Source: Saccharofermentans sp.
GTDB lineage: Bacteria; Bacillota; Clostridia; Saccharofermentanales; Saccharofermentanaceae
Length of the DNA: 64,000 nucleotides
Assembly (NCBI GenBank): GCA_016292135.1
Contig: JAEFAZ010000007.1
Span: 62,001 to 126,000, forward strand
Reading direction: 5' to 3'
The position numbers and the translations under genes are program-made. The notes beneath the pieces are model-generated. The model was not told where the DNA came from. It saw only the letters and a list, made by a program, of their open reading frames with translations, and searched no databases. The number at the start of each line of letters is the position of its first letter. Positions within the stretch are counted from its first letter, which is position 1. Below, one piece after another: positions 18,854-26,901 of this stretch.

Positions 18854-19969
18854 TCAGACTCCGAAAAGTTCTTTGACTTTTTCCTTGTTGACGCCTGAGC
18901 CGATGACGCAGATCTTGCCGGTAACATCAGCGGGGCCGGTACGGACTTCAGCTTCACCCGGAACATAGTCGAAGTGGATCCAGCTGCCGTCTTCTCCTGC
19001 AACGATACCCTTTGAACGGAGGATCGTGCCGTAGGTCACGCTGTCGTCCAGCTTGCCGAGGATATCCTCGATAGTAGCCTTTGTGAAGGATCTGGAAGTC
19101 TCATAACCGATGCTGTCAAAAACCTCATCAGCGTGATGGTGGTGATGCTCATGGTCATGATCGTGACAGCCGCATGTGCACTCCTCACCGTGCTCATGAT
19201 GATGCTCATGCTCTTCATCGTGGTCGTGGTGATGGCAGCACTCATGGTCGTCATCATCGTCGTCATGGTGATGGCAGCAGCACTCGTGATCGTGATCATC
19301 GTCATCATGGTCGTGATGGTGGTGCTCGTGCTCATGCTCTTCTGCTTCTGCCAGAGCCTGAGCCATGTCAGCTGCCGTGATGGGTTCCTCGATCGCCTTG
19401 AGGATCTGTACTCCGGAGAGCTTGTCCCAGGGTGTCGTGATTATCTGTGAATGGTCGTTGATCTCTCGGATCAGCTCAATTGCCTGGTCGAGCTTCTCCT
19501 GCTTGATGTCGGATGTACGGCTCAATATGATCGTCCCTGCGTACTTGATCTGGTTCTCGTAGAACTCGCGGAAGTTCTTAAGATAGATCCTGCACTTGGA
19601 AGCGTCGATGACCGTGACGGTTCCGCAGATCTCCGTGCCTTCGACCTTCTCGATCGCTGCGACGACATCGGAGAGCTTGCCTACGCCCGAGGGTTCGATG
19701 AGGATCCTGTCGGGAGCGTATGTGTCGATGACTTCCTTAAGGGCCGTGCCGAAGTCTCCGACGAGGGAGCAGCAGATGCAGCCGGAATTCATCTCGGTGA
19801 TCTCGATGCCGGATTCCTTCAGGAAGCCGCCGTCGATGCCGATCTGGCCGAACTCGTTTTCGATGAGGACGAGCTTGGCTCCGTTGTAACCGTCAGCTAT
19901 CAGTTTCTTGATGAGTGTCGTCTTGCCGGCTCCTAAGAAACCGGAGAAAACATCTACTTTCGTTGCCAT
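18854..19969 (-). CDS. G3E (CobW/Zng1-like) metallochaperone GTPase with His/Asp/Cys-rich insert
   Basis: FSGFLGAGKTTLIKKL (P-loop), MNSGCICCSL (CxCC), ILIEPSGVG, extreme HEHEHHHHDHDDDDHDHECCCHHH... stretch. Confidence 0.92.
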   Translation of the reverse strand: MATKVDVFSGFLGAGKTTLIKKLIADGYNGAKLVLIENEFGQIGIDGGFLKESGIEITEMNSGCICCSLVGDFGTALKEVIDTYAPDRILIEPSGVGKLSDVVAAIEKVEGTEICGTVTVIDASKCRIYLKNFREFYENQIKYAGTIILSRTSDIKQEKLDQAIELIREINDHSQIITTPWDKLSGVQILKAIEEPITAADMAQALAEAEEHEHEHHHHDHDDDDHDHECCCHHHDDDDDDHECCHHHDHDEEHEHHHEHGEECTCGCHDHDHEHHHHHADEVFDSIGYETSRSFTKATIEDILGKLDDSVTYGTILRSKGIVAGEDGSWIHFDYVPGEAEVRTGPADVTGKICVIGSGVNKEKVKELFGV

Positions 19970-20009
19970 ATATGTACCTCTTTCTTTTTGTTTGCTTATC
20001 TTATGCCCG

Positions 20010-20960
20010 TCAGTTGAAGTAGATGACTTCGTTTTCGGGTGCGGATGTCAGTGCGTAGGATTCGACTTCGAGACAGGGCAGGGCGGGTTCGTTGGGATCC
20101 TCACTGCCGTTCGAGTAGTACTTGACCGTGCCTGTGACCTTGACCCAGGAATCCTTCGGGAATCCGGGCTTTATCTGATAAAGGCAAAGGATCGCCATGA
20201 CTCCGATGTCGGCGGCACAGCAGGTGTAGGCCTGGCGCTCGAGAGCGAAAGCCTGGTTGCGGAACTGCCTCATGAGCACAGCGCGTCCGATAAGTGATAC
20301 TTTCTTGCCGTCGTATCTGTCGGCGTTGTCGATCGCATCTGTAAAGAAGAGACCGAAGTCGTCGGCTGCGATGTCGCAGGGCTCCTTCGAAAGGTCGTAG
20401 GGCAGGTGCTCTGTCATCCTGATGATGTTGTTGTCCTTGTCGAGGAAGTTGATGCTCATGGCGGGATTGACGCTCTTTACGGAACCCCTGAGGTTCATGA
20501 TGTCGTCATTTTCGGGATCGACGCGGTTAAATATCACCGTGTCGGAATACCTGAAATAATCCGCGAAAAGCATCTGCATATTCTTGTAGTAGACCCTGTA
20601 TGTGGATGTGTCCACGACAACGATGGCGGCAGCCAGTGCCCATCTTCTGGGTACATCTACCTTCTCGAAAAACTCGGCGGGTGATACGGATCCGTTCCAT
20701 TCGATGAAGACGACATCGGGACGGTATTTCCGCTCGATGTCGAAGGTCATGTCCTTGTTGACCTCATCCGTCTCGCAATTGATCACGACAGGCTTGGCGG
20801 AAGGGTAGTTTTCCTGAATGTATTCTTCTTCTCCCTCTTCCGTAGCTATAACGACAATGTTCTTGTCGCGAAAATTATCCCCGTCCATCCATGAACAAAT
20901 GACAGAGGTCTTCCCGCTGTCGAGAAAACCCGTAAAAAAATAAACCAGACAATCGTCCAT
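20010..20960 (-). CDS. G3E-like GTPase fused to C-terminal YcgQ/DUF1980-like domain
   Basis: VYFFTGFLDSGKTSVICSW P-loop; VFIEWNG; C-terminal YDGKKVSLIGRAV...RQAYTCCAADIGV....KDSWVKVTGTV...PENEVIYF resembles the TIGR03943/YcgQ C-terminal domain. Confidence 0.8.
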   Translation of the reverse strand: MDDCLVYFFTGFLDSGKTSVICSWMDGDNFRDKNIVVIATEEGEEEYIQENYPSAKPVVINCETDEVNKDMTFDIERKYRPDVVFIEWNGSVSPAEFFEKVDVPRRWALAAAIVVVDTSTYRVYYKNMQMLFADYFRYSDTVIFNRVDPENDDIMNLRGSVKSVNPAMSINFLDKDNNIIRMTEHLPYDLSKEPCDIAADDFGLFFTDAIDNADRYDGKKVSLIGRAVLMRQFRNQAFALERQAYTCCAADIGVMAILCLYQIKPGFPKDSWVKVTGTVKYYSNGSEDPNEPALPCLEVESYALTSAPENEVIYFN

Positions 20961-21049
20961 ATGATTTACTCCTCTTTTTATGACAACATATATTTTGTTC
21001 TTGATTTATAATTATTTCAAGACAAATTTCTTATACAAGGAGCCTATAA

Positions 21050-22030
21050 TTGGCAAGCATCGGAAAGATAAAATTGGATAACCCCGTCTGCCTTGCGCCC
21101 ATGGCGGGATTCTCGACGGTAACATACAGAGTCATATGCAGAGGATTCGGTTCCGCATATGCCCCCACGGAACTGTGTTCGGCCAGGTCCATAAGGTACA
21201 GGGGCGTCGGGACTTCATACCAGTATCTGAGGATAGATCCGGAGAGGGAAGGGCTTACTTCGATACAGCTCTTCGGTTTTGATCCCGCGGACTTTGAATA
21301 TGCGATAGGAGCGATACTGGACGACGAACTCCTGTCGAAGACGGACATGATAGATATCAACATGGGCTGCCCCGTGCCCAAGGTCATAAAGACAGGAGCG
21401 GGATCCGCCCTGATGAAGACGCCGGAAACTGCGGGAAACATAGTAAGGGCGGCCGTGAAAGCCGCCTGCGGCAAGCCCGTTACGGTCAAGACCAGGATAG
21501 GTTTTGACAAAGGTTCCAAAGGCGATCCTGATTTCATAAAGGTGCTCTCCGACGCAGGATGTGATATGATCTGTGTTCACGGGCGTTCAGCCGCTGCCAT
21601 GTATTCAGGCGAGGCTGATACCGATGCCGTTGCGGTGATGGGCAAAGCCGCAAAAGAAGCCGGCGTGACCTTCTTTGCCAACGGAGACATCTGTGACGGC
21701 AGGAGCGCTCTGGCAATGAAAGAGAAGTGCTTTGCCGACGGCCTTATGGTCGGGAGAGCTGCATGCGGCAACCCCTGGGTCTTCGATAAGATCCAAAAGG
21801 AGATGAGAGGCGAAAGCTTCACGGAACCTGATTTTGACGAGCGCAGGAAGATGCTGCTCAGGCACCTGAAAGAAGAGGTGGAACTTGCTCCTTCAGAAGA
21901 TGCCGCGGTAAGGGCGATGAGGAGCGTGTTCGTATGTTACGTGAAGGGAATGAGGGGAGCAACAGGCTTAAAAGACCGTCTTTGCAGGGCGGTCTCGGTA
22001 GCTGAGGTGGAGGATATCTTGTGGAACTGA
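21050..22030 (+). CDS. dus: tRNA-dihydrouridine synthase
   Basis: LAPMAGFSTVTYRVICRGFGSA, DINMGCPVPKV, PVTVKTRIGFD, VHGRSAAAMYSGEAD, FANGDICD, MVGRAACGNPW. Confidence 0.92.
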   Translation: MASIGKIKLDNPVCLAPMAGFSTVTYRVICRGFGSAYAPTELCSARSIRYRGVGTSYQYLRIDPEREGLTSIQLFGFDPADFEYAIGAILDDELLSKTDMIDINMGCPVPKVIKTGAGSALMKTPETAGNIVRAAVKAACGKPVTVKTRIGFDKGSKGDPDFIKVLSDAGCDMICVHGRSAAAMYSGEADTDAVAVMGKAAKEAGVTFFANGDICDGRSALAMKEKCFADGLMVGRAACGNPWVFDKIQKEMRGESFTEPDFDERRKMLLRHLKEEVELAPSEDAAVRAMRSVFVCYVKGMRGATGLKDRLCRAVSVAEVEDILWN

Positions 22031-22653
22031 CCGATCTTTTCGTCAGCGTTATACTTCTTATCGCGGGGATCCTTATCTGTTTTAACGGATACAGGTTCTT
22101 CCGTCTTTCAATGACCCTGCTCGGAGGCTTTATGGGCTTCATAGCGGGAAGGTATGCGAGGACCGTGCTTGAACCGATGATAATCGGGATCCCCTTCGCG
22201 GGCTACATAATAATCGCCCTCTGCATAATCCTGTTCGCGGTGCTGTCGGGAGTCTTCTGCAAGAAGGCCTGCATCGCCATGACCTGCCTTTTCTTCTGCT
22301 GGTGGATCTATACCGACTATTCGCAGTATTTCAAAGTCCCCTTTGTTGCGGCACTGGCGGGTGTCGTGATCGGCCTTATCGCAGGGATCCTGATCTGGGG
22401 TGCAAGACGTCCCATTGTTGCCGGCGTAACATGTGCCGTCGGGGCGAAGATGATAGGGAGCGTCGTGACCCCTTATTTCATGGGCGTTCTTTCGACTCCG
22501 CAGGGTACCAGTGCAGCCAACGGGATAGCCGATTTCATTTTCGGCGTAAAGTCCGTTACGACACCTTCGGAATCGGTCGTTGCGGGTGTCGTTATGATCA
22601 TATTCGCGGTGGCGGGTTTCCTTGCCCAGATGAAATCTACGAAGAATAGATGA
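22021..22653 (+). CDS. Multi-pass membrane protein (TMEM198/DUF4203-like)
   Basis: Seven or so hydrophobic segments; GTG start overlapping the dus stop; ...ILICFNGYRFFRLSMTLLGGFMGFIAG. Confidence 0.6.
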   Translation: MELTDLFVSVILLIAGILICFNGYRFFRLSMTLLGGFMGFIAGRYARTVLEPMIIGIPFAGYIIIALCIILFAVLSGVFCKKACIAMTCLFFCWWIYTDYSQYFKVPFVAALAGVVIGLIAGILIWGARRPIVAGVTCAVGAKMIGSVVTPYFMGVLSTPQGTSAANGIADFIFGVKSVTTPSESVVAGVVMIIFAVAGFLAQMKSTKNR

Positions 22654-22820
22654 AGATAAATCATAAAAACACAAAAAAATCTCAAAAAAGCAACGGTAAT
22701 ATAGTTTACTTTTTGCCCTATTCTTGTTATCATTCAGTTACACGAGAGGGAAGATTGCCCGAACAGGTGCTTTTCGATCGTATGACAATGACATTTTTCT
22801 AATCTATCCCTTATTCCATG

Positions 22821-22870
22821 CCATGGGCGTCCGAATAGATTCGGGCGCCCATGGTATTTTCGGAACTTTT
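22821..22870 (+). terminator. Strong hairpin followed by T-rich tract (candidate terminator of a short RNA)
   Basis: CCATGGGCGTCCGAATagATTCGGGCGCCCATGG inverted repeat (one G.U) followed by tattttcggaactttttt. Confidence 0.5.
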
Positions 22871-22971
22871 TTCTTGATTTCGGACAGTTATATTATAATA
22901 ACAACGAGGAGACCCCGATTCCCGCCGGGATGAGGGACGGCAAAAAGAAACAATGCAAGGAGTTTCCTGTT

Positions 22972-24048
22972 ATGTACATCTTATGTTACGGAAGATCCGA
23001 GAAATCGCTTAAACTCGGGAAATACCTGATGGAGAATCTGGACGGCAGGTGGATCGAATCGGCCGAGTTCTTCAGTTCCAGGACTCCCCTGACAGCCTCG
23101 GAAAAGAATGCCTGCATCGTGATGATCCTTCCTTTGGAAGCATGCTGCGGGATCTTAAGTGACAACTATTCGCCGATGATCGCATCACTGCCGGTCATCT
23201 GCGTGTCTCCCGACGGCAAGTTTGCAGCCGTCCTCCGCAGGGCCGGCGTCATGAGCCTTGTCGATACCGATGAGATCTACAGGGCGATCGCAGACCTTCT
23301 CGGCAGGGACTGCTTTACCTCTTTCGGTGATAATTCGGATTTTGCACCTGACCTTGTAAAGACGGCCAGGGCTTACAACATGACTCCCAACGATCCCGAA
23401 CTCCTTCCGATGGTGAATTCATACATCAAGTCCGGAGGAAGGGTCAATGTCTATACGGACCTTCCGGTATCTTTCGCAGAGCCTGTTCTTGACAGCCTGA
23501 TCTTCGATGTGAACAGATACGGTTCCCATACGAGGGATTCCTTCATAGAAGCCTATGTCTCCGAAAAGAAGAAAGATTCCGACAAGCCCGCAGTGTTCGT
23601 AACCTGCACCAATCTGCCCGATGTCGAAGGCGAGGGAAGACCCCTGGTCCTGATCCCCAGAAGGATCAGCATCGGACTTGAGATCAAGGACAAGGTCGAT
23701 CCCGGATACGCGGTCAAATATGTAAGGTCAACGCTCGTCAATCACATGATCGAACCCGGTGCCGTCGCTACCGTAGCGGTCACCCAGTCCGCCCACTCGA
23801 GCGAGATAGTAAGGGCCATCGCAGATGATCTGGGCGCATCAGTTACGGCCTACTCGGCAAAGCAGCTGTCGGAGGTCGTGATACCCCTTCAGATGACCTT
23901 TGCTCCCGAGAAGATGCACGAGGTCTGCACGGCTGCAGCCTGCCTTGCATCATCTGACGGAAACATCCTGATAAGACGTGCCGGAGGCAATTCCGGACTC
24001 GTGTTCAGCGCCTCCCTTCAGAAAGGGAATATCATGATGACAGAATAA
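22972..24048 (+). CDS. CbiG-like protein (cobalamin biosynthesis protein CbiG homologue)
   Basis: Three-part resemblance: N-term ACIVMILPLEACCGIL...VICVSPDGKFAAVLRR; middle NSYIKSGGRVNVYTDL; C-term DPGYAVKYVRSTLVNHMIEPGAVATVAVTQSAHSSEIVRAIADDLGASVTAYSAKQL...V. AAGGAG RBS supports start 22972 rather than 22930. Confidence 0.68.
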   Translation: MYILCYGRSEKSLKLGKYLMENLDGRWIESAEFFSSRTPLTASEKNACIVMILPLEACCGILSDNYSPMIASLPVICVSPDGKFAAVLRRAGVMSLVDTDEIYRAIADLLGRDCFTSFGDNSDFAPDLVKTARAYNMTPNDPELLPMVNSYIKSGGRVNVYTDLPVSFAEPVLDSLIFDVNRYGSHTRDSFIEAYVSEKKKDSDKPAVFVTCTNLPDVEGEGRPLVLIPRRISIGLEIKDKVDPGYAVKYVRSTLVNHMIEPGAVATVAVTQSAHSSEIVRAIADDLGASVTAYSAKQLSEVVIPLQMTFAPEKMHEVCTAAACLASSDGNILIRRAGGNSGLVFSASLQKGNIMMTE

Positions 24049-24105
24049 AAGACAAACAGTGATATCATTAACACATGAAAGAGAGACTATGCCGGAGGTG
24101 GAGAA

Positions 24106-25266
24106 ATGAGAAGATTACATAAAGATCTGGGAAGATTCATATCCTGTGTTATCTGCGCCAGCATGACCGGTGCGGTTGTCCTGACAGCCTGCACGGTAAA
24201 TATCGACAGGCTTAACGATGGCCTCAATGATCTCGGAGATTCGTTTTCCGTCACTTCTCAAAGTACTGCGGGACAGAAGGAGTCATCTGAGATTACGATC
24301 CCCACTGTGATCGACGAGTCTGACCCCACCGAGAGCATTCCCGACCCTGACCCGACTCCGCTGCCCACGGCAACTCCGATCCCCACACCCACTCCCGCTC
24401 CGCAGAGAGTTGATTTCTCCTTCCTGAAAGATGAGGAGATCGGCAATTCCTTCAAGGTCTTTAGTGAAGAATTCAGTGAGACCGGGATCGACAGTAAAGG
24501 CGCAGCGATCGTCAGATACGGGGGTAATACCGTAAGGGTCGAATGCGAAAACAAGAACATCCAGGAAGCAGTAAACTGCATGCTCAGCGTCTTTGCCAAA
24601 AAGGCTGACGGTGCGTATGCTTCCTACTATCAGAAAGCCCTTGCCGCAAGTTACCTGACGGGACTTTCAGACGAGAGATATGATGTCAGCCAGGAGATGG
24701 CCTGGTCTGATAACGGAAGGCTCCTTTCCGTGATCATGCACTATTCGGTCACAGGACCCGACGGTATCGTTGAAGAAGCAACGGATTATGCCACGTTCGA
24801 CATGCTCACCGGCCAGTATCTGACCATTGATGCCATAACACAGGATGTTGATGCACTTACGGGTCTTCTGGGCGAGAAGCTGATCTATGCATACATGAAT
24901 CCCGTTGAGCAGCCCGCTGATGACGGCGAACAGGGAGAAACTGACGCCACCACGGCTCCCGGGGAAGATGCAGACAGCGGCAAGAAGGATGACGGTAAAG
25001 AGAACAACGATAACAAAGACAATAAGGACGATAAGTCCGGCGATAAGGATGCGAAGGATCCTGATGACAAGAACAGCGCCGGCAAGCCCGTGAAGCATGA
25101 AGTCAGGATAGTCTTCATCGCAGCCCAGAAGGCAGGAGCTGAGACAGCGCCCGTGGAGATCTACGGCACGGTCGACGGAAATCCCTGTCATACCACGGTC
25201 GATCTTAAGATCTACGCAGCATATCTGAATTCGTTCGGAAAGATCGTTTTCGGGATCGAAGAGTAA
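24106..25266 (+). CDS. Lipoprotein with Pro/Thr linker and Lys/Asp/Asn-rich insert; DUF3298-like
   Basis: Lipobox VVLTAC; PDPDPTPLPTATPIPTPTPAP linker; LLSVIMHYSVTGPDG...ATFDMLTGQYLTIDAI. Confidence 0.65.
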   Translation: MRRLHKDLGRFISCVICASMTGAVVLTACTVNIDRLNDGLNDLGDSFSVTSQSTAGQKESSEITIPTVIDESDPTESIPDPDPTPLPTATPIPTPTPAPQRVDFSFLKDEEIGNSFKVFSEEFSETGIDSKGAAIVRYGGNTVRVECENKNIQEAVNCMLSVFAKKADGAYASYYQKALAASYLTGLSDERYDVSQEMAWSDNGRLLSVIMHYSVTGPDGIVEEATDYATFDMLTGQYLTIDAITQDVDALTGLLGEKLIYAYMNPVEQPADDGEQGETDATTAPGEDADSGKKDDGKENNDNKDNKDDKSGDKDAKDPDDKNSAGKPVKHEVRIVFIAAQKAGAETAPVEIYGTVDGNPCHTTVDLKIYAAYLNSFGKIVFGIEE

Positions 25267-25301
25267 GGATCGAGGACAAGTCCTGAGGAGGAAAGAAACC
25301 G

Positions 25302-26729
25302 ATGAAGAAGATAAAGATCATTACCGCAATGCTGCTGGTGTCGATGGCAGCCGGAGTAATCTCCGCCTGCAACGATACGACAGACGGTACCACCGTAACA
25401 TCCGGTAATGAAACAGAAGCAACTGCCGCAAGCACTGTTCCCAAGGAATCGGACAAGGCCAACGAATCGACCGCGGCTACCAAAGAGGCAACCGGCACGT
25501 CTTCTTATACTGAGCTCAAGGCGCAGAAAGTAACCGATGAAGGTGAAGACGGATCGCTCCTGGTCTGGGGCTGGAACAAGGAAGGCGTTAACCTGATCGA
25601 AAAGTACAGTGACGTCACTTTCAAGAAGCAGATCTCATCCGGAGCTGCCGCATATCCGGGGCTCCTCGACAGAGCGCTTGCATCAGGAGACAACGCGCCC
25701 GACGTTTTCTTTTTCGGTCCCGAATCCGCCAAGAGATATCTTAATTCCGATGATGTCCTGCCTTTGAACAATCTCGGGATCTCCTATGACGAGTTCATGG
25801 ACCAGTCCTTCGATTTTGTCGTAAGGACCGGAACGGACAGGGACGGTATCGTTAAGGGACTTTCATGGCAGGCATGCCCCTGCTGCGTCATCTACAACAA
25901 GGCCGTGGCCAGGGAGGTCCTGGGCGTCGAAGAACCCGAGGAGGTTGCACCTTTCTTCAAGGACTGGGATACTTTCCTCGATACGGCAAGGAAAGTCGAA
26001 AAGGTAAGCAACGGGGATGTCAAGATCATCTCCGGTACGGACGATGTATGGAGATTCTTCCTTAACAGCCGTTCCAAGGGCTGGATCTCAGACAATGAAC
26101 TCAACATAGATCCCGTAATGAAAGAATATATGAATTTCGCCAAGATCCTCAGCGGTGAGAAGCTGACTTTCGGTACAACGCAAGGGTCTGCCGCCTGGTC
26201 CAAGAACATGACCAACCACAAGGTCCTCGCATACTTCGGCTCGCTTCAGACCGTGAAATATTCCATGGGCTTTGCCGACGGTTCCAACAAGACTTCGGGC
26301 GAGTGGGGCATCGTTGAGGCTCCCGCTTCCTCCTACCTCGGAGGAACCTGGATCGCAGCAACGAAGTACTGTGACATGAAGGCTTCTGCAGCCAGGATCA
26401 TCAGGGATCTTTGCATAAACGAAAATAACCTTACCGACATGGCCCGGTCGGGCGAGTTCGTCAATAACAAGAAGGTAATGATGGGAATGGCTCAGGATCC
26501 TGTTTTCGCATTTGAGAGCCTCGGCGGTCAAAACCCGGTTCCCCTCCTTATAAATGCGGCCAACGCGCTGGATCTTTCGACCGTTCAGGAGAACGACGAA
26601 TATATCAACAACGCATGGTGTTCGGCAGTCACGGCCTATTGTGACGGCAGGGTCGATTCCGTGGCCAAAGCCGAGGCAGCGTTCAAGGCGGCGGTTGAAG
26701 ATCTGGGCATACTGACGCCTGCGGAATAA
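25302..26729 (+). CDS. Extracellular solute-binding lipoprotein (family 1, carbohydrate ABC type)
   Basis: Lipobox GVISAC; LLVWGWNKEGVNLIEKYSDVTFKKQI, ALASGDNAPDVFFFGPESAKRYLNSDDVLPLNNLG; APASSYLGGTWIAA. Confidence 0.85.
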   Translation: MKKIKIITAMLLVSMAAGVISACNDTTDGTTVTSGNETEATAASTVPKESDKANESTAATKEATGTSSYTELKAQKVTDEGEDGSLLVWGWNKEGVNLIEKYSDVTFKKQISSGAAAYPGLLDRALASGDNAPDVFFFGPESAKRYLNSDDVLPLNNLGISYDEFMDQSFDFVVRTGTDRDGIVKGLSWQACPCCVIYNKAVAREVLGVEEPEEVAPFFKDWDTFLDTARKVEKVSNGDVKIISGTDDVWRFFLNSRSKGWISDNELNIDPVMKEYMNFAKILSGEKLTFGTTQGSAAWSKNMTNHKVLAYFGSLQTVKYSMGFADGSNKTSGEWGIVEAPASSYLGGTWIAATKYCDMKASAARIIRDLCINENNLTDMARSGEFVNNKKVMMGMAQDPVFAFESLGGQNPVPLLINAANALDLSTVQENDEYINNAWCSAVTAYCDGRVDSVAKAEAAFKAAVEDLGILTPAE

Positions 26730-26749
26730 AGCCTGATACAGCGGATCTC

Positions 26750-26795
26750 AAGAGGGCCGTCCTGACAGAGGGCGGCCTTCTTTGTTGTCTTTTTA
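26750..26795 (+). terminator. Rho-independent terminator
   Basis: AAGAGGGCCGTCC-tgacaga-GGGCGGCCTTCTT followed by T-rich tgttgtcttttt. Confidence 0.8.
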
Positions 26796-26901
26796 TTAAC
26801 AATTAAGTAAAGGAATGCACGCGAAATGTAAACATATGAGCTTAAAAATGGTGTAGAATTAAGGGACTTTTGAGTAATAAAACAACCACGGAGGCAACAC
26901 C

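Noticed and set aside
19133-19450. Val/Met-rich ORFs opposite the His-rich region
   Set aside because: Direct consequence of translating the complement of CAT/CAC/GAC codons (ATG, GTG, GTC); not a membrane peptide gene.
24360-24410. TPTPAP-type linkers in the lipoprotein, the beta-propeller protein (about 35460) and the PBP tail (about 43165)
   Set aside because: Common extracytoplasmic linker/tail composition; not evidence of a shared system.
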